Shown here piece by piece: positions 1 through 7,178 of a stretch of 15,184 nt of DNA. The position numbers were made by a program, and so were the translations under genes. The notes under the pieces are model-generated. The model did no database searches and was not told where the DNA came from. It saw nothing but the letters and a program-made list of their open reading frames with translations. The stretch lies in assembly GCA_934446135.1 (NCBI GenBank), contig CAKSDT010000038.1, positions 1 to 15,184 of the forward strand, in the 5' to 3' direction. Each line of letters begins with the position of its first letter. The first letter of the stretch is position 1. Origin of the DNA: an uncultured Clostridia bacterium. Lineage in GTDB: Bacteria; Bacillota; Clostridia; RGIG6154.

Positions 1-405
1 ATGAATGTTCCGCCTTCGAAAAAAGCACATCTTTATGTGAAAACAGATATAGAAAATATATTTAAGCAGGGAATACCCTTTTTTGTAAAACTTGCATCTG
101 CATCTGAAGTTTCCTTTATTGATGATGAAACGAAACTTCTTGAAGAAAATGCAGTAAGTACTGTTTCGGATGGTGCTGTAATGTATTTGCCTGTTGGTGA
201 ATTGGTAGATATCGAAAAAGAAAGAGTGAGACTTCTTAAAGAGAAGGAAAAACTCGAAGGCGAAGTAAAAAGAGTCGAGGGTAAGTTGAATAACAGCGGA
301 TTTTTGGCAAAGGCACCGGAAAAACTTATTGAAGAAGAAAAGCAAAAGGGAGTCAAGTATAAAGAAATGCTTGACAAGGTTTTGGAGAGCCTTTCAAAAT
401 TATAA
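1..405 (+). CDS. valS: Valyl-tRNA synthetase, C-terminal fragment
   Basis: This is the C-terminal part of valyl-tRNA synthetase, the cytoplasmic enzyme that charges tRNA-Val. The reading frame is open from base 1, and the ATG there is almost certainly an internal methionine: the opening MNVPPSKKA matches the conserved ValRS stretch just before the C-terminal arm. Roughly the last 65 residues (from VGELVDIEKERVRLLKEKEK) form the lysine/glutamate-rich antiparallel coiled coil that contacts tRNA in ValRS, including the typical NSGFLAKAPEKLIEEEK segment. The catalytic domains lie upstream of the window. It ends in TAA and is followed within 10 bases by a strong terminator, so it is transcriptionally separate from the spoIIA genes. 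Confidence in the family is high. Confidence 0.95.
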   Translation: MNVPPSKKAHLYVKTDIENIFKQGIPFFVKLASASEVSFIDDETKLLEENAVSTVSDGAVMYLPVGELVDIEKERVRLLKEKEKLEGEVKRVEGKLNNSGFLAKAPEKLIEEEKQKGVKYKEMLDKVLESLSKL

Positions 406-414
406 TAAAATTTT

Positions 415-452
415 AAGTTGCAAACTTATTTTGAGTTTGCGACTTTTTTTTT
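415..452 (+). terminator. Rho-independent terminator after valS
   Basis: A 12-bp stem (AAGTTGCAAACT at 415-426 against AGTTTGCGACTT at 434-445, one G-U pair) has a 7-base loop and is followed by an uninterrupted T run to 452. It closes the valS transcript and isolates the sporulation operon that follows. Confidence 0.92.
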
Positions 453-502
453 GCTTTTTTTCATATAAAGTAGTGTATTATAAAATAAAAAAGGAGAAAA
501 TT

Positions 503-847
503 ATGAAAATTGAACAAAAAGGCAATTATATCATAGCAAACATCGAAGGCGATGTGGATCACTGCAACGCCTATGATATAAAAAAACTCATTGATAATAA
601 AATAAGAACTTCAGATGCACAAAATCTGATTTTTGATTTTTCAAGGTTAGAATTTATGGACAGTTCCGGCATAGGAATGGTTTTGGGCAGATATAAAATA
701 ATAAGAGCACTTGGGGGAAAGGTCTTTATTGCAGGAGCAAACGAATCTGTTCAAAAAATAATAAACATTTCAGGTCTTCACAAAATTATACCTGAATATG
801 AAAGTATAGAAAGTGCGTTAGGAAAATTATGCGAGGTGAGAAACTGA
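503..847 (+). CDS. spoIIAA: Anti-sigma F factor antagonist SpoIIAA
   Basis: A 114-residue STAS-domain protein. In its unphosphorylated form SpoIIAA binds the anti-sigma factor SpoIIAB and frees sigma F in the forespore; SpoIIAB inactivates it by phosphorylating one serine. The signature FMDSSGIGMVLGRYK is present at about residues 51-65, and by alignment with the B. subtilis protein the phosphorylated serine is Ser54, the first of the pair. The length matches the family. ATG 503 was chosen because AAGGAG at 491-496 lies 6 bases upstream; reading further upstream would run into the valS terminator. Only a weak sigma-A-like promoter (TTGCTT 451-456, TATTAT 476-481, 19-base spacing) is visible before it, and I could not find a convincing sigma H site. 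It is the first gene of the spoIIA operon and its stop overlaps the spoIIAB start. Confidence 0.95.
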   Translation: MKIEQKGNYIIANIEGDVDHCNAYDIKKLIDNKIRTSDAQNLIFDFSRLEFMDSSGIGMVLGRYKIIRALGGKVFIAGANESVQKIINISGLHKIIPEYESIESALGKLCEVRN

Positions 848-1284
848 TGTCAAGTAATTATATGACTTTAAAATTTAAGAGCAGTCCTCAAAATGAGAAA
901 CTGGCAAGAAGAGTAATCGCTGCATTTGCTGCAGAATTAAATCCAACTGTTGATGAAATATGCGATATTAAGACCGCGGTTTCGGAAGCGGTTACAAATG
1001 CAATAGTACATGGATACAGAAATAAAGAGGGTACTGTTACATTAAATGCGTGCTATAACGGTGCAACTATTGAAATTTCAGTTTGTGACAACGGAGTAGG
1101 AATAGAAAATATTCAAAAGGCAAGGGAGCCTTTGTTTACAACTCAGCCGGAACTGGAAAGATCCGGAATGGGATTTACAGTAATGGAAACATTTATGGAC
1201 TATCTGGATGTTATTTCTTCTGTTAACGAGGGGACAAAGGTAATAATGAGGAAAACTATAGGAGCATTTAATGAATCAAACTGA
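847..1284 (+). CDS. spoIIAB: Anti-sigma F factor / serine kinase SpoIIAB
   Basis: A 145-residue GHKL-fold ATPase. SpoIIAB holds sigma F inactive in the predivisional cell and mother cell and phosphorylates SpoIIAA with ATP. Visible ATP-site motifs are the N-box SEAVTNAIVHGY (about 46-57), the G1 box DNGVGI (81-86) and the G2 region SGMGFTVM (106-113). The start is ATG 847, which overlaps the spoIIAA stop as TGATG and is preceded by GAGGTGA at 832-838; the longer reading from 829 would place this ribosome site inside the gene. The overlap suggests translational coupling that keeps SpoIIAA and SpoIIAB in step. Length and motif order match the B. subtilis protein (146 residues). Confidence 0.95.
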   Translation: MSSNYMTLKFKSSPQNEKLARRVIAAFAAELNPTVDEICDIKTAVSEAVTNAIVHGYRNKEGTVTLNACYNGATIEISVCDNGVGIENIQKAREPLFTTQPELERSGMGFTVMETFMDYLDVISSVNEGTKVIMRKTIGAFNESN

Positions 1285-1936
1285 CATAATAGTTGAAGAA
1301 AATGTGGGATTAGTACATAAAATTGCACACAAGTTTATTGGCAGAGGTGTTGATTATGAGGACCTTGTAAGTATTGGCAATATCGGGCTTATAAAAGCAG
1401 CAAAAAGATTTGATGAAAATATGAATTATAAGTTTTCAACATATGCCTTTCCGCTTATTATGGGTGAAATTAAAAGATATCTAAGAGATAATAATATAAT
1501 AAAGATTCCCAGAAAGTCCAGAGAAAATCTGACAAAAATAAGATATTCTGAGGAGAAATTGAAAAATAAACTTGGACGGAAACCGACTATAAATGAAATA
1601 TCCTCAGATTGCGGTATTGATGTTGATGATATTCTTGAAGCACTTGAAGATTCATATACAACAGAGTCTTTGTATGAAACGGTAAATGATGACGAATACA
1701 AGATAGACAAAATCAAGTACGATGAAAATGAATTTGATAAACTCGATAATAAAATATTAATAAAGGAAATTTTGGAAACACTTGACAAAAGGAGCAGACA
1801 AGTGATAGTATTACGGTATTTCAAGGAAGAAACCCAACAAAGTATTGCCGACAAATTAGGCATATCGCAGGTACAGGTTTCGAGGATTGAAAAAAAGGTA
1901 CTGTTGCAACTTAGAGAAAAGATTAAGATGCTTTAA
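1271..1936 (+). CDS. sigF: RNA polymerase sigma-F factor, short N-terminus
   Basis: A 221-residue sigma-70 family factor that directs early forespore transcription during sporulation. Region 2 is clear (YEDLVSIGNIGLIKAAKRF, then FSTYAFPLIMGEIKRYLRD, the core-binding and -10 recognition part). Region 3 follows (LGRKPTINEIS), and the region 4 helix-turn-helix is QSIADKLGISQVQVSRIEK near the C-terminus. The ATG overlaps spoIIAB by 14 bases and has AGGAG at 1260-1264. An in-frame TAG at 1259-1261 rules out a longer N-terminus. The protein lacks about 30 residues before the NVGLVHKIAHKF segment compared with B. subtilis sigma F (255 residues), so the region 1.2-like helix is missing. Sigma G is the nearest alternative, but the spoIIA context favours sigma F. 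Confidence 0.94.
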   Translation: MNQTDIIVEENVGLVHKIAHKFIGRGVDYEDLVSIGNIGLIKAAKRFDENMNYKFSTYAFPLIMGEIKRYLRDNNIIKIPRKSRENLTKIRYSEEKLKNKLGRKPTINEISSDCGIDVDDILEALEDSYTTESLYETVNDDEYKIDKIKYDENEFDKLDNKILIKEILETLDKRSRQVIVLRYFKEETQQSIADKLGISQVQVSRIEKKVLLQLREKIKML

Positions 1937-1945
1937 ATTTGTCTT

Positions 1946-1976
1946 AAAGGCCGCAGTATAAAACTGCGGTTTTTTA
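1946..1976 (+). terminator. Terminator after spoIIA operon
   Basis: CCGCAGT (1951-1957) pairs perfectly with ACTGCGG (1963-1969) around a 5-base loop. The stem can be extended by two G-U pairs and three A-T pairs into the T run (1970-1976). It lies 10 bases after the sigF stop. Confidence 0.9.
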
Positions 1977-2008
1977 TTTATACATGAAAGATGAAAGGAA
2001 GAAATACA

Positions 2009-2815
2009 GTGTTTAAATACTCAAAACCAATATCATTGAAACTTAAGGAATACACAGATGGATTGTCAGCCTTTTACGCCGCAAATTTTGAGTGTGACGG
2101 AAAAGAAGCAATATTATATATAACCTGTAGCAAAAGTGCAAAAATTACTGTAAACGGCGATTTTGCCGGTTATATTGAGCCTAAAACAGATGGCTACAAG
2201 ATTGACGGATATGAACTTGACATCTCAGATTTTGTTTCATGGGGGTTAAATCAAATTATAATTGAGGTTTGCGGCGGCGGTTCAGATGCCTTTTTGGTTG
2301 CGGAAGTGTGGGCAGACGGAAATGTTAAATGTGCAACAGGAAAGAACTTTATGGGTTTTATTGACACAGAGCGTTTGTTTGACAGCAGCATCTTGCTTAA
2401 TGCAAATCACTATGAGCATTATCAAAAAGGCGGACCTTGTATGCTTAAGGCAAATGTTGATATTAGGGAACATCAATATATAGTAATATTTAAAAAATAT
2501 AAATGTATTTCTGCTGAATGTGTTTTGATTAATAATTGCAAATTAAACACGATAAATGAGGTTAACATAGTATCTGAGAAAAAACTTTTCGGTTTCTTGG
2601 AAATCGGATTTAATGTAAGTGAAAAATCTGAAATAATTGTGGAAACATCAACAACTAAGACATTTAAAAACAAATCAATATATCGGTTCGATATTTTATC
2701 GGGAGAATATACAGTTCAGAGTCATTCTCCGTCAGAAATAAAATATGTAAGGATTAAAATGCCGGTTGGAAAAGCAAATCTTGAATTTTTGAAAATTAAT
2801 TCTTATAATGCTTGA
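2009..2815 (+). CDS. Stand-alone protein resembling rhamnosidase N-terminal beta-sandwich modules
   Basis: A 268-residue protein with no signal peptide or membrane segment. Residues of about 20-105 follow the pattern of the N-terminal beta-sandwich of family 78 alpha-L-rhamnosidases: a strand, AILYITCSKSAKITVNGDFA, then IEPKTDGYKIDGYELDISDF, then GLNQIIIEVCGGG. The second half (FGFLEIGFNVSEKSEIIVET ... FDILSGEYT ... EIKYVRIKM) resembles the following concanavalin-like module of the same enzymes. The large (alpha/alpha)6 catalytic domain is absent, and nothing downstream continues it. I favour the GTG at 2009 because AAAGGAAG (1994-2001) lies 7 bases before it; an in-frame ATG at 1991 has no ribosome site and would contain this one. 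No promoter of its own was found, so it may depend on read-through from spoIIA. The fold assignment is inference from sequence pattern, and the function is unknown. Confidence 0.62.
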   Translation: MFKYSKPISLKLKEYTDGLSAFYAANFECDGKEAILYITCSKSAKITVNGDFAGYIEPKTDGYKIDGYELDISDFVSWGLNQIIIEVCGGGSDAFLVAEVWADGNVKCATGKNFMGFIDTERLFDSSILLNANHYEHYQKGGPCMLKANVDIREHQYIVIFKKYKCISAECVLINNCKLNTINEVNIVSEKKLFGFLEIGFNVSEKSEIIVETSTTKTFKNKSIYRFDILSGEYTVQSHSPSEIKYVRIKMPVGKANLEFLKINSYNA

Positions 2816-2840
2816 AAATTTGTGTGAAATATAGTATTAT
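2812..2840 (+). promoter_or_regulatory. Sigma-A-like promoter for the nifS-thiI-ppi-galE run
   Basis: TTGAAA (2812-2817) and TATTAT (2835-2840) are separated by 17 bases, and a second TATAAT begins at 2840. The -35 overlaps the stop codon of the preceding gene. The start codon at 2864 lies 23 bases downstream. Confidence 0.6.
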
Positions 2841-2863
2841 ATAATAGATAAGGAGTTATATAT

Positions 2864-3991
2864 ATGATTTACCTCGATAACAGTGCAACAACTAAAGCAT
2901 ATAAGCAAGTTACGGATGAATATGTCAAAATAAACGAAGAATGCTTTTTTAATCCATCAGCACTTTACACTGCAGCAATTGATGCTGAAAAAACAGTTGA
3001 AAATGCCAGAAAGCGTGTTTCCTTGCTTATGGGGAAAAACAGGGATAATATTTATTTTACATCAGGCGGAACCGAATCAGATAACATTGCAGTCCTGGGA
3101 GCGGCTCTTGCATACAAGAAAAAAGGAAATCATATTATTACAACTACAATTGAACACAAGGCCGTACTTAAATCTTGCGAATTTCTTCAAAATTTAGGTT
3201 TTGAAGTCACCTATATCGGTACAGATGAATACGGTGTGGTAGATTTAGAAGCATTAGAAAATGCTATAACAGATAAAACGGTTTTGATTAGTGTTATGCT
3301 TGTAAACAACGAAACAGGTGTAATTCAACCAATAAATAAAATAAAGGATCTGGCAGGAAATATTATAGTTCATACAGATGCTGTTCAGGCTTTTGGAAAG
3401 GTTTCCCTTAAAGATATTAATGCAGACCTTATATCTGTTTCGTCGCACAAAATCCATGGCCCAAAGGGTGTAGGTGCTTTGTATATATCAGATGATGCTA
3501 AAGTAACGACTACGGTTTTGGGTGGGGGTCAGGAAAAAGGCATTCGTTCCGGCACTTTGAATGTGCCTGCAATATCCGGATTTGGTATTGCATGTGAAAT
3601 TGCCGATGATAATTTTGAATCAAATAGGGAATATCTTAAAAACTTAAGGGATTATTGTGCCAAACTATTGGTGGAAAATATAGATAATGTTGTTATCAAT
3701 GGTAATTCAAGTCCTGTTAATATAATAAGTGCGTCTTTTGAGGGTGTAAGAGGAGAAGTTCTTCTTCATACGCTGGAAACAAAAGAAATATATCTTTCGA
3801 CCGGTTCTGCTTGCAACTCAAAAAACACTAAGACAAGTTATGTGATTGACGCTCTCGGGCTTGACAGAAAATATGCCGAAGGCACCGTAAGAATAAGTCT
3901 TTCAGTTTTGAATACCAAAGAAGAAATTGATATTGCTGTAAACGAAATAAAGAATGCAGTTATATTTTTAAGAAAATTTAAAAGGAGATAA
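2864..3991 (+). CDS. Cysteine desulfurase, NifS/NifZ-like
   Basis: A 375-residue PLP-dependent aminotransferase-fold enzyme that removes sulfur from cysteine as a protein-bound persulfide. The N-terminus MIYLDNSATTKAY is typical of the family. The PLP lysine is Lys196 in SSHKIHGPKG, and the persulfide cysteine is Cys317 in STGSACNSK, on the loop next to the active site. The ATG has AGGAG at 2851-2855. The thiI gene begins 3 bases after the stop, and its ribosome site lies inside the end of this gene, so the pair is co-transcribed and probably coupled. In B. subtilis a dedicated desulfurase next to thiI (NifZ) hands sulfur to ThiI for tRNA 4-thiouridine. By context this is most likely the same role rather than general Fe-S assembly, as no scaffold gene is nearby. 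Confidence 0.93.
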   Translation: MIYLDNSATTKAYKQVTDEYVKINEECFFNPSALYTAAIDAEKTVENARKRVSLLMGKNRDNIYFTSGGTESDNIAVLGAALAYKKKGNHIITTTIEHKAVLKSCEFLQNLGFEVTYIGTDEYGVVDLEALENAITDKTVLISVMLVNNETGVIQPINKIKDLAGNIIVHTDAVQAFGKVSLKDINADLISVSSHKIHGPKGVGALYISDDAKVTTTVLGGGQEKGIRSGTLNVPAISGFGIACEIADDNFESNREYLKNLRDYCAKLLVENIDNVVINGNSSPVNIISASFEGVRGEVLLHTLETKEIYLSTGSACNSKNTKTSYVIDALGLDRKYAEGTVRISLSVLNTKEEIDIAVNEIKNAVIFLRKFKRR

Positions 3992-3994
3992 GAA

Positions 3995-5173
3995 ATGTCT
4001 GACATAATACTGCTAAAATTAGGAGAGATTGTTTTAAAAGGTTTGAATAGACGAACCTTTGAAGATAAACTTCTTAGAATAATCAGATATTCTATTGCTG
4101 ACTGTGGCAAATTTAATACGAGGATAGCACAGTCAACCATATATATAATTCCTGAGGGATCTTTTGATTTTGATAAGGCACTTGACAAACTTCGGAAAAT
4201 TTTTGGAATTGTATCTATAGTTTTGTGTAAACAGACTGATAAAAATATTGAATCTATAGAAAAAACGGCTGAAACTTATTTGTATGATAAATTAGTTTCG
4301 GCAAAAACTTTTAAATGCAATGCCAAACGCTCGGATAAGGCATTTCCTATGAAGAGCCCTGAAATCTGTGCGACTGTCGGTGAGTATCTTTTGGATAAAT
4401 TTCCAAATCTTTCCGTGGATGTTAATAATCCGGATGTCACTGTAAATATAGAGATTCGCGATTTTGCCGCCTATGTTCATTCCGGTAGAATTCATGGTGC
4501 AGGCGGTATGCCGATAGGAAGCAACGGCAAAGCAATGGTCCTTCTCTCCGGCGGAATTGACAGCCCTGTTGCAGCGTATATGACTGCAAAAAGAGGCGTT
4601 GAACTTGAAGCGGTTCACTTTTATTCACATCCTTACACAAGTGAGAGGGCGAAAGAAAAGGTTATAAAACTTGCGAGGATAGTGGCACAATATGCAGGAA
4701 GTTACAAAATGCACATTGTTCATTTTACAAATCCACAACTTGAAATATATGAAAAATGCCCTGATGATGAGACAACAATTATTATGAGAAGAGTTATGAT
4801 GAAAGTGGCGGAGCGGATATCTGAGCAAAGGAAGTGTTTGGCACTTGTTACAGGCGAAAGCATAGGACAGGTTGCAAGTCAGACAATTCAGGCTCTTGCA
4901 GTGACTGATGCGGCGACAGAACTTCCTGTTATCAGACCCTTAATTGGTATGGACAAGGAAGAAATTGTAACTATTGCACATAAAATCGGAACATTTAACA
5001 CATCGATTTTGCCATATGAGGATTGTTGCACGGTGTTTGTTCCTAAGCACCCCAAAACAAAACCGAAATTACAGCCGATTTTAAAGTCTGAATCGGTTCT
5101 TGATATGGAAAAAATTATTGAAGAATGCGTAAGTAATGTTGAAACACTGGTTATTAAAGCTGAGGATTTATAG
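3995..5173 (+). CDS. thiI: tRNA 4-thiouridine synthase ThiI (no rhodanese domain)
   Basis: A 392-residue enzyme that adenylates uridine 8 of tRNA and replaces the oxygen with sulfur to give 4-thiouridine. An N-terminal ferredoxin-like/THUMP region occupies about residues 1-165 and binds tRNA. The PP-loop ATP-binding motif SGGIDSP is at 185-191, followed by a conserved VTGESIGQVASQT segment. The YEDCCTVFVPKHP segment near residue 345 carries the cysteine pair that includes the family's reactive cysteine. The protein stops there and has no C-terminal rhodanese domain, unlike the E. coli enzyme; it should therefore take sulfur directly from the desulfurase encoded just upstream. The ATG has AGGAG at 3983-3987. 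A thiazole-biosynthesis role is possible but less supported, as no thiamine genes are adjacent. Confidence 0.95.
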   Translation: MSDIILLKLGEIVLKGLNRRTFEDKLLRIIRYSIADCGKFNTRIAQSTIYIIPEGSFDFDKALDKLRKIFGIVSIVLCKQTDKNIESIEKTAETYLYDKLVSAKTFKCNAKRSDKAFPMKSPEICATVGEYLLDKFPNLSVDVNNPDVTVNIEIRDFAAYVHSGRIHGAGGMPIGSNGKAMVLLSGGIDSPVAAYMTAKRGVELEAVHFYSHPYTSERAKEKVIKLARIVAQYAGSYKMHIVHFTNPQLEIYEKCPDDETTIIMRRVMMKVAERISEQRKCLALVTGESIGQVASQTIQALAVTDAATELPVIRPLIGMDKEEIVTIAHKIGTFNTSILPYEDCCTVFVPKHPKTKPKLQPILKSESVLDMEKIIEECVSNVETLVIKAEDL

Positions 5174-5184
5174 GAGGAATTAAA

Positions 5185-5655
5185 ATGGTAGTTATAACAA
5201 TGAAAAACGGAAAGCAAATTAAACTGGAATTGTATAAAGATATTGCACCCAAAACGGTTGAAAATTTTGAGAAACTTGTAAACTCAGGTTTTTATAACGG
5301 ACTTACATTTCATAGAGTTATAAATGGATTTATGATTCAGGGTGGATGTCCGGAAGGAACAGGAATGGGCGGTCCTGGATATACGATTGAGGGTGAATTT
5401 TCTGCAAATGGCATAAAAAATGATTTGAAGCACGAAAGAGGTGTTATTTCAATGGCCCGTGCAATGAATCCCAATTCTGCCGGCTCACAATTTTTTATTA
5501 TGCACAAGGATGCTCCGCATTTGGATGGAAATTATGCAGCATTTGGAAGGGTTGTTGATGGGATGGATGTGGTTGACGAGATTGCAGAAACTGCGTGTGA
5601 TTTTTCTGATAAACCATATGAACCTCAAATTATGGAGAGTGTAGTAATAGAATAA
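5185..5655 (+). CDS. Cyclophilin-type peptidyl-prolyl cis-trans isomerase
   Basis: A 156-residue cytoplasmic cyclophilin that speeds cis-trans isomerisation of prolyl bonds during folding. The active-site segment FHRVINGFMIQGG includes the catalytic arginine at position 44. It is followed by GPGYTIEGEF, the MARAMNPNSAGSQFFI strand pair (about 90-105) and HLDGNYAAFGRVVDGMDVV. There is no signal peptide or lipobox, so it acts inside the cell. AGGAGG at 5172-5177 overlaps the thiI stop and precedes ATG 5185 by 7 bases, which indicates the same operon. The position normally occupied by the cyclosporin-binding tryptophan is histidine here, as in many bacterial members; this suggests low cyclosporin sensitivity (inference). 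Confidence 0.94.
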   Translation: MVVITMKNGKQIKLELYKDIAPKTVENFEKLVNSGFYNGLTFHRVINGFMIQGGCPEGTGMGGPGYTIEGEFSANGIKNDLKHERGVISMARAMNPNSAGSQFFIMHKDAPHLDGNYAAFGRVVDGMDVVDEIAETACDFSDKPYEPQIMESVVIE

Positions 5656-5681
5656 AAAATATATAAATTGGAGGTAATAGT

Positions 5682-6698
5682 ATGAATATTTTAGTAACAG
5701 GCGGTGCGGGTTATATAGGAAGTCATACCTGTGTTAAACTTCTAGAGGCAGGTTACGGAGTTGTAATTCTCGATAACCTTGATAACAGTTGTGAAAAGGC
5801 TGTTGAAAGAGTTAAGGAAATAACAGGAAAAGATTTGAAATTTTATAAAGTTGATTTACTTGACTATGATGCAACCGATAAGGTTTTTGATGAAAACAGA
5901 ATTGATGCTGTAATTCATTTTGCAGGACTTAAAGCTGTCGGAGAAAGTGTCGATCAGCCGCTCAGATACTATCATAACAATATTACGGGAACACTTAATC
6001 TCTGTAATATAATGTCAAAGCACGGCGTTAAAAAATTAGTATTCAGTTCATCAGCCACCGTGTACGGTGATCCGCATACTGTTCCGATTAAAGAAGATTT
6101 TCCAACAGGTGCAGTTACAAATCCTTACGGCAGAACAAAATATATGATTGAAGAAATATTGAAAGATCTGTATGTTGCTGATAATGGTTGGGATATTGCT
6201 CTCTTAAGATATTTCAATCCTGTAGGTGCACATGAAAGCGGTCTTATCGGTGAAGATCCATCAGGAATACCTAACAATTTGATGCCATATATTGCACAGG
6301 TTGCAATAGGGAAGAGAGAGTGTCTTTCAGTTTTCGGAAATGATTATAATACACCTGACGGAACCGGTGTCAGAGATTATATTCATGTAGTTGATCTTGC
6401 TGAAGGTCATTTAAAGGCACTTGACAAAATTAAAAACAGTGTAGGCGTAGTTACATACAATCTCGGAACAGGAATAGGTTATAGTGTGCTTGACATGGTT
6501 AAGGCGTACAAAGAAGCAAGCGGGGTAGATATTAAGTATAAAATTGTCGACAGAAGACCGGGGGATATTGCACAGTGTTATGCTGATCCTGAAAAGGCAT
6601 ATAAAGAACTCGGATTTAAAACAAAATATACACTTCTTGATATGTGCAGAGATTCATGGAACTGGCAGAAAAAGAATCCTAATGGTTACAATGATTGA
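5682..6698 (+). CDS. galE: UDP-glucose 4-epimerase GalE
   Basis: A 338-residue short-chain dehydrogenase-fold enzyme that interconverts UDP-glucose and UDP-galactose for the Leloir pathway and for surface polysaccharide precursors. The NAD-binding Rossmann motif TGGAGYIGSH is at 6-15. The serine of VFSSSATVYG (about 125) and Tyr150/Lys154 of YGRTK form the catalytic set. The C-terminal substrate part includes NLGTGIGYSVLDMV and RRPGDIAQCYADP, as in bona fide GalE rather than dehydratases. The length equals that of E. coli GalE. GGAGGT precedes the ATG. The gene is 26 bases after the cyclophilin with no intervening terminator, so it is the last gene of the nifS-thiI run. No strong hairpin terminator is visible after it, only A/T-rich sequence containing the rpmE promoter. 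Confidence 0.95.
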   Translation: MNILVTGGAGYIGSHTCVKLLEAGYGVVILDNLDNSCEKAVERVKEITGKDLKFYKVDLLDYDATDKVFDENRIDAVIHFAGLKAVGESVDQPLRYYHNNITGTLNLCNIMSKHGVKKLVFSSSATVYGDPHTVPIKEDFPTGAVTNPYGRTKYMIEEILKDLYVADNGWDIALLRYFNPVGAHESGLIGEDPSGIPNNLMPYIAQVAIGKRECLSVFGNDYNTPDGTGVRDYIHVVDLAEGHLKALDKIKNSVGVVTYNLGTGIGYSVLDMVKAYKEASGVDIKYKIVDRRPGDIAQCYADPEKAYKELGFKTKYTLLDMCRDSWNWQKKNPNGYND

Positions 6699-6735
6699 TT
6701 ATTTAGTAAAATTTTGACAAATTCTAAAAAATATA

Positions 6736-6764
6736 TTGATTTTTTGAAATTGTTGTGTTATAAT
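6736..6764 (+). promoter_or_regulatory. Sigma-A-like promoter for rpmE
   Basis: TTGATT (6736-6741) and a consensus TATAAT (6759-6764) are separated by 17 bases in the galE-rpmE gap. This gives rpmE its own transcript with a leader of about 25 bases. No Zur-like or L31 leader structure was recognised. Confidence 0.72.
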
Positions 6765-6796
6765 CATAATGTTGTTTAAAGAAAGAGGTGAAACTA

Positions 6797-7003
6797 ATGA
6801 AGGAAGGTATACATCCTAATTATGATAAAGCGGTTGTGAAATGTGCTTGCGGCGAAACTTTTGAAACAAGATCAACAAAGCCTGAACTCAGTGTTGAAAT
6901 TTGTTCTAAATGTCATCCATTTTTCACCGGTAAACAGAAACTTGTAGATGCGGGCGGTCGTGTTGATAAGTTTAGAAAGAAATTTAATCTTGAAGCAAAA
7001 TAA
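6797..7003 (+). CDS. rpmE: 50S ribosomal protein L31 (zinc-binding type)
   Basis: A 68-residue L31 of the zinc-containing (C+) type, part of the large ribosomal subunit near the central protuberance. Zinc ligands Cys16, Cys18, Cys36 and Cys39 are all present in the patterns CAC and CSKC. HPFFTGKQK and the basic tail GRVDKFRKKFN are characteristic of the family. ATG 6797 is chosen over the in-frame GTG at 6788 because GAGGTG (6785-6790) is the ribosome site for the ATG. The gene sits between its own promoter and terminator. No second, zinc-free copy is visible in the window. Confidence 0.96.
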   Translation: MKEGIHPNYDKAVVKCACGETFETRSTKPELSVEICSKCHPFFTGKQKLVDAGGRVDKFRKKFNLEAK

Positions 7004-7029
7004 TTTGAAAATTAAGCAATTCTTAATGG

Positions 7030-7076
7030 TATGCACCCCAAAAGTCGGTACTTTTGCAGGTGCATATTTTATTTTT
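7030..7076 (+). terminator. Long hairpin terminator after rpmE (repeat copy 1)
   Basis: TATGCACC (7030-7037) pairs with GGTGCATA (7059-7066). After a small internal bulge, CAAAAGT (7039-7045) pairs with ACTTTTG (7050-7056) around a CGGT loop. A T-rich tail follows. This should terminate rpmE. A diverged relative of the same element lies at 12977-13020. Confidence 0.88.
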
Positions 7077-7178
7077 ATATAAAGAAAATCAAACGCTAAC
7101 AAGTAATTAAAAAGTTTTTCTACCAGAAATAAAAAATTTTTTGTATATATGAATTAAAGAGTGATTACAAGGACGAGG

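Noticed and set aside
33..377. Minus-strand ORF of 114 codons opposite valS
   Set aside because: Low-complexity serine/phenylalanine-rich translation and complete overlap with a conserved gene; a shadow frame. The same applies to other antisense frames within thiI, the M18 gene, sigF and the SH3 gene.
329..502. 58-residue N-terminal extension of SpoIIAA from an upstream ATG
   Set aside because: It would translate through the valS terminator and ignore the AAGGAG site directly before ATG 503; the 114-residue form matches family length.
829..846. Six-residue N-terminal extension of SpoIIAB
   Set aside because: The ribosome site GAGGTGA lies inside it and is correctly spaced for ATG 847, which overlaps the spoIIAA stop.
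6716..6755. A/T-rich inverted repeat after galE as a terminator
   Set aside because: It is almost pure A/T with mismatches and coincides with the rpmE promoter; too weak to call.
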